Positions 1 through 7,910 of a stretch of 15,071 nt of DNA are shown here, piece by piece; the first letter of the stretch is position 1; each line of letters opens with the position of its first letter. Under the pieces are notes generated by a model. It was not told the DNA's origin, made no database searches, and saw nothing but the letters and a program-made list of their open reading frames with translations. The DNA comes from Arenimonas sp. GTDB taxonomy: Bacteria > Pseudomonadota > Gammaproteobacteria > Xanthomonadales > Xanthomonadaceae. The translations under genes were made by a program, and so were the position numbers. Location: NCBI GenBank assembly GCA_003497545.1, contig DNNT01000164.1, positions 1 to 15,071 on the forward strand, in the 5' to 3' direction.

Positions 1-94
1 CCTTTCGCCGGGCGACCGCCAGGTCGCCGCCTTGCTCGGCCAGCAACCGGGCGGCCTCCGCGGCCACCCGCAGGCGCCGCTGGCGGGCACCCAC
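1..94 (-). CDS. Partial gene, N-terminal 31 codons, function not recognised
   Basis: A GTG at 94-92 on the minus strand, five bases after the TGA of the penicillin-binding protein gene, opens a frame that stays open to the left edge. The 31 visible residues begin MGARQRRLRVAAEA and continue as a basic, alanine-rich helix ending LAVARRK. The arginine-rich opening followed by an 'EAARLLAE' helix resembles, from memory, the N-terminus of a conserved uncharacterised proteobacterial protein family, but 31 residues cannot settle it. No strong ribosome binding site is visible, since the preceding bases are the end of the upstream gene, so translational coupling to that gene is likely if this is real. 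The strand, spacing and G/C-ending codons fit a real downstream operon partner. A non-coding tail of the upstream transcript is the alternative. Confidence 0.45.
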   Translation of the reverse strand, partial: MGARQRRLRVAAEAARLLAEQGGDLAVARRK

Positions 95-98
95 GGGC

Positions 99-2564
99 TC
101 AGAAGATGTCGAACGCCTCTTCATTGCTCAGCACCGGGTCGAGGTCGAAGCCGGAGGCGCTGATCCGGTCGTAGTCTTCGCTCTTGAAGTAGTCGCGGAT
201 CGCACCGGGCGTGCCTTCCGGCACCAGGCGGCCGGACTCGCCGCTGACCCAGGCGGTGACCACGCCGGCCGGCACCTCGGGCTCGACCACGGGCACGTCC
301 TTGAGCGCGGTGCGCATGTAGCCGATCCAGATGGGCAGGGCGGCCTTGCCGCCGTATTCGCCGCGGCCCAGCGTGGAGAAGTCGTCCTTGCCGACCCAGA
401 CCGTGGTCACCAGGTCGCCGCCGAAGCCGGAGAACCAGGCGTCGCGGTGGTCGTTGGTGGAGCCAGTCTTGCCGCCCAGGTCGTCGCGGCCCAGCGCGGT
501 GGCGGCGCGGCCGGTACCGCGGCGCACCACGTCGCGCATCAGCGAATGCACCAGGAAAGCCGTGCGCTCGTCAATCGCGCGCGGGGCCAGGGCCCGGTCG
601 GCCAGCGCCTGCGCTTCCTCGGCCCGGACCTCGGGCGTGGTTTCTTCGGCGGCCGGTGCCGCGGCCTGCGAGGGGCCGAAATCGAAACCGTCCACCACCG
701 CGGGGTCGCGCTGGCCTCCCGGCGTGCCGGGCGTGCCCCGTCCCGGGCAGCGGCGGCAGGCATGCAGCGGCTTGGCTTCGCTCAGCACTTCGCCGTTGCG
801 GTCGAGCACCTTTTCGATGAACCAGGGATCCACCAGGTAACCGCCGTTGGCGAACACCGTGTAGCCGCGGGCGATCGAGAGCGGCGTCAGCGAAGAGGTG
901 CCCAGCGACATCGACAGGTTCGGCGGCAGGCTTTCCTGGCTGAAACCGAACTGGGTGATGTAGCGGCTGGCGAAATCCACGCCGATGGCGTCGAGCAGGC
1001 GCACCGACACCAGGTTGCGCGACTGCACCATGGCCTCGCGCAGGCGCATGGGGCCGGCGAAGTTTCCGGCGTCGTTCTGCGGCCGCCAGACGTTGCCGGC
1101 GCGGTCGCGGAACACCACCGGCGCGTCGAGCACGATGCTGGCCGGCGAGAAACCACGCTCGAACGCCGCGGCGTAGACGAAGGGTTTGAAGCTCGAGCCC
1201 GGCAGGCGCTGCGCCTGGGTCGCACGGTTGAACTTGTTCAGGCCGAAGCTGAAGCCGCCGACGAGGGCGCGCACCGCGCCGTCCTCAGGCTGCAGTGAGA
1301 CGAGGGCCGCCTGGGCGATGGGCACTTGGGCCAGGCGCAGCTTGCCGGATTCGGCGTCCAGCGCCAGGCGCACCACGTCGCCACGCTTGAACAGCTGGGC
1401 GGGCTGCTTGCCGGTCCAGCGGGTGGCTTCGGCGTCGAGCTCCAGCGCCGTGCCGGCCGCCGTCAGCACCTGTGCCCTGCCGTCCGCCACGCCCGTGACC
1501 AGCACGGCCGACAGGCTGCCGACGGTGGGATAGGGGCGCAGGCGCTTGCGCAGGGCGTCCACGGATTCGTCGGCCGGCAGGTCGAGCTGGGCCTCCGGGC
1601 CGCGGTAGCCGTGGCGGCGGTCGTACTCGAGCAGGCCTGCCTGCAACGAGCGTACGGCCGCGGTCTGGTCCTCGGAATCGAGCGTCGTGTAGACCCGCAG
1701 GCCGCTGGTGGTGGCGTCGGCGCCGTAGCGCTGCTCCATTTCGGCGCGCACCATTTCGGCCACGTAGGGCGCCTCGACCTCGACCTTGGGCTCATGCGGG
1801 CTGGCGTTCATGGGCTCGGCCTGGGCCGCGCGCTCTTCCGCCTCGGTGATCATCCCTTCCTCGCGCATGCGCTGGATCACGTAGTTGCGCCGGATCAGCG
1901 CGCGCTCGGGATTGATGATCGGGTTGCCGCTGGAGGGGAACTTGGGGATGGAGGCCAGGGTGGCGGCTTCGGCCAGGGTCAGCTGGTCGAGCGGCTTGCC
2001 GTAGTAATACTCGGCGGCGGCGGCCACGCCGTAGGCGCGGTTCCCGAAGAAGCTCTTGTTGAGGTAGAGCTCGAGGATCTCGTCCTTGCTGAGCTCACGC
2101 TCCATCTTCAGCGCGAGGAAGATCTCGGTGATCTTGCGGGTGTAGGAGTACTCGGCGCTCAGGAAGAACTGCCGGGCCACCTGCTGGGTGATGGTGCTGC
2201 CGCCCGGGACGCGGCCGTCGGTCGTGGCCAGCAGCCAGACGGCGCGGCCGATGCCGCGCCAGTCCACGCCGGGGTGCTCGTAGAAGCGGGCGTCCTCGAT
2301 GGCGATGAAGGTCTGCTTGACCCGTTCCGGCACGTCCTCGATCTCCACCGGGAAGCGGCGAGTCTCGCCGATCAGGGCGATCAGCTTGCCGTCCCGGGAA
2401 TAGATGCTCAGGGGCACCTGGAGCTGGACGTTCCGCAGCTCCTGGACGTCGGGCAGGCGGGGGGAGATGAGCCAGTAGAGGACGCCGATGGCGACCACGC
2501 CCAGCACGGCCAGTCCGGCGAAAAGCATCAGTGCCCGGCGCAGCAGGCGTTTGAATCGGGCCAT
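99..2564 (-). CDS. mrcA: Penicillin-binding protein 1A (bifunctional glycosyltransferase/transpeptidase)
   Basis: This is a class A PBP that polymerises lipid II into glycan strands and crosslinks the peptides in the periplasm, anchored in the inner membrane. Seen in the 821-residue product: a basic cytoplasmic tail and one membrane segment (about residues 11-33); a GT51 domain (about 60-240) with the catalytic-glutamate motif EDARFYEHPG starting at E90 and GGSTITQQ at 121-128; an intermediate segment resembling the PBP1A OB-like domain (about 300-415); and a transpeptidase domain with SSFK (nucleophile S457, K460), SRN (515-517) and KTGS (699-702). All catalytic motifs are intact. A Gly/Pro/Ala-rich insert with a CRRC motif (603-606) lies at about 600-660. 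I start at ATG 2564-2562 because GGGAGAGG sits just upstream and the protein then begins directly with MARFKRLLRR. An in-frame ATG at 2621 lies upstream of the likely -10 box, so it is probably not used. The gene is divergent from pilM, a common gammaproteobacterial arrangement. The symbol ponA is also used. Confidence 0.95.
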   Translation of the reverse strand: MARFKRLLRRALMLFAGLAVLGVVAIGVLYWLISPRLPDVQELRNVQLQVPLSIYSRDGKLIALIGETRRFPVEIEDVPERVKQTFIAIEDARFYEHPGVDWRGIGRAVWLLATTDGRVPGGSTITQQVARQFFLSAEYSYTRKITEIFLALKMERELSKDEILELYLNKSFFGNRAYGVAAAAEYYYGKPLDQLTLAEAATLASIPKFPSSGNPIINPERALIRRNYVIQRMREEGMITEAEERAAQAEPMNASPHEPKVEVEAPYVAEMVRAEMEQRYGADATTSGLRVYTTLDSEDQTAAVRSLQAGLLEYDRRHGYRGPEAQLDLPADESVDALRKRLRPYPTVGSLSAVLVTGVADGRAQVLTAAGTALELDAEATRWTGKQPAQLFKRGDVVRLALDAESGKLRLAQVPIAQAALVSLQPEDGAVRALVGGFSFGLNKFNRATQAQRLPGSSFKPFVYAAAFERGFSPASIVLDAPVVFRDRAGNVWRPQNDAGNFAGPMRLREAMVQSRNLVSVRLLDAIGVDFASRYITQFGFSQESLPPNLSMSLGTSSLTPLSIARGYTVFANGGYLVDPWFIEKVLDRNGEVLSEAKPLHACRRCPGRGTPGTPGGQRDPAVVDGFDFGPSQAAAPAAEETTPEVRAEEAQALADRALAPRAIDERTAFLVHSLMRDVVRRGTGRAATALGRDDLGGKTGSTNDHRDAWFSGFGGDLVTTVWVGKDDFSTLGRGEYGGKAALPIWIGYMRTALKDVPVVEPEVPAGVVTAWVSGESGRLVPEGTPGAIRDYFKSEDYDRISASGFDLDPVLSNEEAFDIF

Positions 2565-2604
2565 CCAGGGCCTCTCCCGAGGTTTACATCGACGTGGGGC
2601 AGGG

Positions 2605-2610
2605 AGTATA
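2605..2610 (-). promoter_or_regulatory. Candidate -10 box for the PBP1A gene
   Basis: On the minus strand the sequence reads TTCTATACTCCC, with TATACT at 2610-2605 matching five of six bases of the sigma-70 -10 consensus. A start site near 2598 would leave a leader of about 34 bases ending in the GGGAGAGG ribosome binding site. No convincing -35 hexamer is found 16-18 bases upstream, so this is a weak-to-moderate prediction. Confidence 0.45.
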
Positions 2611-2729
2611 GAACGTGGCATGGTCGGGCTGCGCCGTGGGGGCGGCCGGTTCCCGGCCCCGATTGCGTCTTGATAGGGAAGCGTGGGGTCGGCCAGGGGA
2701 CGGCGAGAGGCATCCGGTCCAGGGGGGCA

Positions 2730-2757
2730 TTGCCATTTGGGAAATTTTCGTTATTTA
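2730..2757 (+). promoter_or_regulatory. Candidate sigma-70 promoter of the pilMNOPQ operon
   Basis: This is the only AT-rich patch in the divergent region. TTGCCA at 2730-2735 is followed after 16 bases by TATTTA at 2752-2757, inside the run TTATTTAATGTAATGG. It would give a leader of about 45 bases ahead of the GTG start at 2809. Other -10 choices within the same AT-rich run, such as TAATGT at 2756-2761, are possible. The remainder of 2565-2808 shows nothing I can name. Confidence 0.4.
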
Positions 2758-2784
2758 ATGTAATGGCGCACCATTCGTGTGTAA

Positions 2785-3866
<1,082 letters not shown>

Positions 3867-3867
<1 letters not shown>

Positions 3868-4460
3868 TGGCCAGAATCAACCTGCTTCCCTGGCGCGCCG
3901 AGCGGCGCAAGCAGCGCCAGAAGGAATTCATGACAATGCTCGGCCTCGCGGCCGGCGCGGCGCTGCTGCTGAGCTTCCTGATCGTCATGTACTACAACGG
4001 TCAGATCGAAGGCCAGCAGAACCGCAACGAGTACCTGCGCGACCAGATCAAACTCGTGGACGAGCAGATCAAGGAAATCGAGACCCTCGACAAGAAGAAG
4101 GCCAACCTGCTTGCCCGCAAGCAGGTGATCGAGGAGTTGCAGGCCAGCCGCTCGCAGATGGTTCACCTGTTCGATCAGCTGGTCCGGACCATCCCCGAGG
4201 GCGTGCGCCTGAACTCCATCGCGCAGTCGGGCCAGTCCCTGACCCTGACCGGCCAGGCGCAGTCCAACGCCCGCGTCAGTTCGTACATGCGCAACCTCGA
4301 GGAATCCGGCTGGATGGCCAACCCAGACCTCTCGATCATCGAGGCCAAGGGCGACGACAAGGGCCTGCCGAATGCCTTCACCCTGAAGGTGAAGCTGCAG
4401 ACCCCGAAGAAGGAAGGCGAAGAGGCTGATGCCGCCGCCGTGTCCGGAGGTGCGCAATGA
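3867..4460 (+). CDS. pilN: Type IV pilus inner-membrane protein PilN
   Basis: PilN is a bitopic inner-membrane protein whose short cytoplasmic tail docks into PilM and whose periplasmic part pairs with PilO. The 197-residue product begins MARINLLPWR, which carries the conserved INLLPWR PilM-binding motif at residues 4-10. A transmembrane helix follows at about 24-43 (LGLAAGAALLLSFLIVMYY). Next come a charged coiled-coil stretch (about 45-95) rich in Q/E/K, then a ferredoxin-like periplasmic domain (about 100-180) and a hydrophilic Ala/Glu-rich tail. TGAGGAG at 3851-3857 is the ribosome binding site, inside the end of pilM. The last four bases form an ATGA overlap with pilO, indicating translational coupling. 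Confidence 0.96.
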
Positions 4461-5083
4461 GCAGCAAGAAGGTTGATCTCCGCAACCTTGACTTCAACAA
4501 TGCCGGTGCCTGGCCCATTCAGGTGAAGCTCGGTGCATGCGTGCTGCTGGGCGTGGTCATCATCGGCATCGCCTGGTACCTGTTCGTCAGCGACCAGCGC
4601 GTGATGCTCGAGAAGGAAGAGCGCACCGAAGTCACCCTGCGCGAGGAGTTCCAGGGCAAGCAGGGCCGCGCCGCCAACCTTGAGCCGCTGAAGCAGCAGC
4701 TGGCGCAGATGGAGGTCATGCTGCAGCAGATGCTCCGCCAGCTGCCCAGCAAGAACGAAATGCCCGACCTGATCGTGGACATCTCGCAGACCGCCCTGGC
4801 CGCCGGTATCAACAACGAGCTGTTCCAGCCCGGTGCCGAGAGCCAGCGCGAGTTCTACGCCGAGAAGCCGATCCAGCTGCGCATGGTGGGCACCTACCAC
4901 CAGTTCGGCGCTTTTGTCAGCGGCGTCGCCTCGCTGCCGCGCGTGGTCATCATGACCATGCACGACATCTCGCTACAGCCAAAGGCCGGTACTGACGGCA
5001 CGTTGGTCCTCTCGGGAACGGTCAAGACCTATCGTTACCTCGACGACGAGGAATCGAACACCACCGCGGGAGGCGCCAAGTGA
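4457..5083 (+). CDS. pilO: Type IV pilus inner-membrane protein PilO
   Basis: PilO is the heterodimer partner of PilN in the periplasmic arm of the pilus alignment complex. The 208-residue product has a short cytoplasmic N-terminus, a transmembrane helix at about 25-44 (LGACVLLGVVIIGIAWYLF) and a coiled-coil segment (about 46-100, with repeated LKQQLAQMEVMLQQM-type heptads). It ends with a ferredoxin-like domain containing the family-typical stretch RMVGTYHQFGAFVSGVASLP. The start is set by the ATGA overlap with the pilN stop and by CGGAGG just upstream (4445-4450). The end overlaps the start of pilP. Length and order are normal for the family. Confidence 0.96.
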   Translation: MSSKKVDLRNLDFNNAGAWPIQVKLGACVLLGVVIIGIAWYLFVSDQRVMLEKEERTEVTLREEFQGKQGRAANLEPLKQQLAQMEVMLQQMLRQLPSKNEMPDLIVDISQTALAAGINNELFQPGAESQREFYAEKPIQLRMVGTYHQFGAFVSGVASLPRVVIMTMHDISLQPKAGTDGTLVLSGTVKTYRYLDDEESNTTAGGAK

Positions 5084-5607
5084 TGGTCCCGTCCATGACC
5101 CGGAACGCCATGAGCGCCCTGCTCGTCGCCGCCGTGGCCCTGTCCCTCTCGGCCTGCACGCGCGGCAGCCGCGACCTCGAGGCCTGGGTGGCCGAGGTCA
5201 AGGCGCGCCCCGCGCCGCCGCTGGACCCGCTGCCGGTGATGAAACAGTTCGAGACTTTCGAATACGCCGCGCAGGACCTGCGCGACCCGTTCAGCCAGCC
5301 CACCGCCGACCGCGATGGCGGCAACGCCCTGCGCCCGGATCCGAATCGCCGCAAGGAGGTCCTCGAGGCCTTCCCACTCGACAGCCTCGACATGGTCGGC
5401 ACGATCGGCGAGGGCAGTGGCGTGGTTGGCCTGGTCATGGGGCCGGACCGCGTGACGCACCGGGTCCGCTCGGGGAATTACTTGGGACTCAACGACGGTC
5501 GCATCACCGCGGTGTTCGAAGACCGCATCGAGATTGTCGAACTCGTACCGGATGGGGCAGGTGGCTGGCTGGAACGTCCGGCCAAGATCGCCCTTGAAGA
5601 CAATTGA
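5083..5607 (+). CDS. pilP: Type IV pilus lipoprotein PilP
   Basis: PilP is a periplasmic lipoprotein of the inner membrane that joins PilN-PilO to the N0/N1 region of the PilQ secretin. The 174-residue product carries a type II signal peptide with the lipobox LSAC (lipidated Cys at residue 25). A flexible linker contains the conserved DLRDPF (about 65-70), and a small C-terminal beta-domain begins near LDSLDMVGTIGEG. This C-terminal domain is the part known to contact PilQ. ATG 5083 overlaps the pilO stop (TGATG) nine bases after GGGAGG (5068-5073). The GTG at 5080 would add only one residue and cannot be excluded. ATG codons at residues 5 and 10 would still leave a signal peptide but are further from the binding site. 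Confidence 0.95.
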   Translation: MVPSMTRNAMSALLVAAVALSLSACTRGSRDLEAWVAEVKARPAPPLDPLPVMKQFETFEYAAQDLRDPFSQPTADRDGGNALRPDPNRRKEVLEAFPLDSLDMVGTIGEGSGVVGLVMGPDRVTHRVRSGNYLGLNDGRITAVFEDRIEIVELVPDGAGGWLERPAKIALEDN

Positions 5608-5622
5608 TTGGGGGAATGCACG

Positions 5623-7779
5623 ATGACCGCGAATAAAACGATCGGCGAGGGGATGGGCACCAAGCGTCATTGGGTGCTGACCATGGGAGCGCTCGCCGTC
5701 GGCCTGGCGACGTCCCTGTCCGCGATGGCGGCGAACGTCCTCCAGGACGTGCGTTATGCCTCGGCCCCCGGGGGCAAGGTGGACATCACGCTGCAGTTCG
5801 CCGAGCCGGTTGGCGACGTGCAGGCCTTCACCACGGACACCCCGCCGCGCATCGCGGTGGACATCCCGGGGACCACCAACGGGCTGAGCCAGCGCCGGGT
5901 CGTCATCGGCAGCGGCGCCACCTCGGCGGTATCCGCCGTGGAAGCCGGTGGCCGCACCCGCGTGGTCGTGGACCTCTTCCGCCCCGCAGGCTACACCACC
6001 CGCAGCGCCGGCAACCTGCTGGTCCTGACGGTGGACGCCGGCGCGCAGCCGAACAGCCTGGCCACCGGCTCCGACCCGACCAAGAAGGTTGCCTCGGACA
6101 TCGAGGTCGCCAACATCGACTTCCGCCGCGGCGAGAACGGCTCCGGGCGCGTCATCCTCCGCTTCAGCGGTGATGGTGCCGCCGCCGACATGCGCAACGA
6201 GGGTTCGCGCGTCGTGGTCGACGTGGCCAACGCGAGCATCCCCGAATCGCTGCGCCGCCGCCTCGACGTCACCGACTTCGCCACCCCGGTCCAGAGCCTT
6301 GAGCCGAACGCGAATGCCGGCAGCACCCGCCTGGTGATCAACACCAACGGTGCGTTCGATTCGATGGCCTACCAGACCGGCAACGAGTACGTGATCGAGG
6401 TGACGCCCAAGCGCGCCGCCCCCACGGCCGTGGTCGCTGGCGCCCCGGGCCGTGCAGCGGGTGCAGTGGCCGGCGATGCCGAAGCCAAGCGCTACGCGGG
6501 CCGCCCGGTGACCTTCAACTTCCAGGACGTGCCGGTGCGCACGGTACTGCAGCTGATCGCCGAGGAGTCGGGCCTGAACGTCGTCGCCGCCGACACGGTA
6601 CAGGGCAACGTCACGCTGCGCCTGATCAACGTGCCCTGGGACCAGGCGATGGACATCGTGCTGCGTGCCAAGCAGCTCGACAAGCGCCGCGACGGCAACG
6701 TCATTTGGGTCGCGCCGCAGAAGGAAATCGCCGACTTCGAGAAGGCGGTGGCCGACGCCCGCATCGCCAATGAAGAGCGCGAGCCGCTGATCACCGAGTA
6801 CATCCCCATCAACTACGGCAACGCCGAAGAAATCGCCAGCCTGCTGACAGAAGACAGCAAGAGCGCTAGCGGCGCCGGCGGTGGCGGCGGTGGCGCCGGT
6901 GGCCAGCGTACCCGCGGCTTCCTCTCCCCGCGCGGCAGCGTCAGCTTCGACAATCGCACCAACACCCTGCTGCTGATCGACATCGCCAGCAAGGTGGCCG
7001 AAGTGCGCAACCTGCTGGCCACGCTTGACCGCCCCGTCGACCAGGTCCTCATCGAGGCGCGCATCGTGGTGGCGACCGAGGTGTTCGCCCGCGAACTGGG
7101 CGTGATCTTCGGCGTGCAGGACCGCACCGGCACGCTGGCCAACAGCAACGGAACCACCACCGACTCCGGCTTCGCGGTCGACCTGCCGGCCACGACCCCG
7201 GCCGGTGCCCTGAACCTGAGCATCCTGCGCCAGGACATCGCGCTCGAGCTCGAACTCTCTGCCCTCGAGGAAGAAGGTCGCGGCGAAGTGGTATCCAATC
7301 CGCGCGTCATCACCGCCAACCAGCGTGAAGCCGTCATCCGTCAAGGCGACGAGGTGGCTTACCTGACGATCCAGCCGGTCACCACGCCGGGTGCGGTCGC
7401 CACGGCCACGGTCGAGTTCAAGGAAGTGCTGCTCGAGCTCAAGGTCACCCCGACCATCACGCAGGACGGCCGCGTCTACCTGAACCTCGCGGTGAAGAAG
7501 GACGAGGTCAGCGAGCTGATCGCGAACCCGGCCGGTGGCTTCATCCCGCAGATCGCCAAGCGCGAGGTCAGCACCGCGGTGCTGATCGACAACGGCCAGA
7601 CGGTCGTGGTCGGCGGCGTGTACGAGTTCAAGAGCCGCGACGACCTGCGCAAGGTTCCGTTCCTCGGCGACCTGCCGGTGCTCGGCAACCTGTTCAAGAA
7701 CAAGTCCAAGGGCATGGAGAAGGCCGAGCTGCTTATCTTCGTGACCCCGCGCATCCTGCAGGTTGCGCACAAGGGCTGA
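5623..7779 (+). CDS. pilQ: Type IV pilus secretin PilQ
   Basis: PilQ forms the outer-membrane ring through which the pilus fibre leaves the cell. The 718-residue product has a signal peptide (hydrophobic core at about 18-33, likely cut after AMA near residue 36), then two AMIN-type domains (about 40-136 and 158-262) that in this family bind peptidoglycan. A low-complexity Ala/Gly/Pro linker leads to an N0/STN domain (about 294-350, VTFNFQDVPVRTVLQLIAEE) and an N1 domain (about 390-468). The last part is the beta-barrel secretin domain (about 475-712) with VSNPRVIT and the conserved VPFLGDLPVLGNLFK signature at 678-692. The N1 domain contains a poly-Gly loop at about 417-427. ATG 5623 is preferred over TTG 5608 because GGGGGA (5610-5615) precedes it. 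It lies 15 bases after pilP and is the last gene of the operon. Confidence 0.96.
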   Translation: MTANKTIGEGMGTKRHWVLTMGALAVGLATSLSAMAANVLQDVRYASAPGGKVDITLQFAEPVGDVQAFTTDTPPRIAVDIPGTTNGLSQRRVVIGSGATSAVSAVEAGGRTRVVVDLFRPAGYTTRSAGNLLVLTVDAGAQPNSLATGSDPTKKVASDIEVANIDFRRGENGSGRVILRFSGDGAAADMRNEGSRVVVDVANASIPESLRRRLDVTDFATPVQSLEPNANAGSTRLVINTNGAFDSMAYQTGNEYVIEVTPKRAAPTAVVAGAPGRAAGAVAGDAEAKRYAGRPVTFNFQDVPVRTVLQLIAEESGLNVVAADTVQGNVTLRLINVPWDQAMDIVLRAKQLDKRRDGNVIWVAPQKEIADFEKAVADARIANEEREPLITEYIPINYGNAEEIASLLTEDSKSASGAGGGGGGAGGQRTRGFLSPRGSVSFDNRTNTLLLIDIASKVAEVRNLLATLDRPVDQVLIEARIVVATEVFARELGVIFGVQDRTGTLANSNGTTTDSGFAVDLPATTPAGALNLSILRQDIALELELSALEEEGRGEVVSNPRVITANQREAVIRQGDEVAYLTIQPVTTPGAVATATVEFKEVLLELKVTPTITQDGRVYLNLAVKKDEVSELIANPAGGFIPQIAKREVSTAVLIDNGQTVVVGGVYEFKSRDDLRKVPFLGDLPVLGNLFKNKSKGMEKAELLIFVTPRILQVAHKG

Positions 7780-7810
7780 AGCCCGAAGTCGGAAACGACA
7801 GGCTGACCGG

Positions 7811-7838
7811 ACAGGGCCGCGCAAGCGGCCCTGTTTCG
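7811..7838 (+). terminator. Intrinsic terminator after pilQ
   Basis: A perfect 10-bp stem, ACAGGGCCGC (7811-7820) paired with GCGGCCCTGT (7825-7834), closes on a GCAA tetraloop of the stable GNRA type. It is followed by TTCGTTTC. It lies 32 bases past the pilQ stop and should end the pilus operon transcript. Confidence 0.85.
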
Positions 7839-7854
7839 TTTCACGCCATCTGAA

Positions 7855-7882
7855 TTGCCTGCGAGGCTACCTGCGGTAAGCT
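7855..7882 (+). promoter_or_regulatory. Candidate promoter of the symporter operon
   Basis: TTGCCT (7855-7860) and TAAGCT (7877-7882) are separated by 16 bases, directly after the pilQ terminator. Transcription from about 7889 would leave a leader of roughly 20 bases ending in a run of seven C residues before the GTG start. TAAGCT also occurs as a possible -10 in front of sqr in this window. Confidence 0.4.
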
Positions 7883-7910
7883 GGGGCCGACCCAAAAACA
7901 GGCCCCCCCG

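Noticed and set aside
2764..2780. Possible sigma-54 promoter before pilM (TGGCGCACCATTCGT)
   Set aside because: The -24 half TGGC is present, but the -12 half reads TTCGT and not TTGCA, and there is no supporting enhancer site. A sigma-70-like signal fits better.
5608..5622. TTG at 5608 as the pilQ start
   Set aside because: TTG is rare, and the GGGGGA site lies downstream of it and points to ATG 5623.
5035..7824. 929-codon minus-strand open frame opposite pilP and pilQ
   Set aside because: Composition is dominated by Arg/Asp/Val/His/Ala, the usual signature of a mirrored GC-rich gene. The sense strand encodes a clear secretin.
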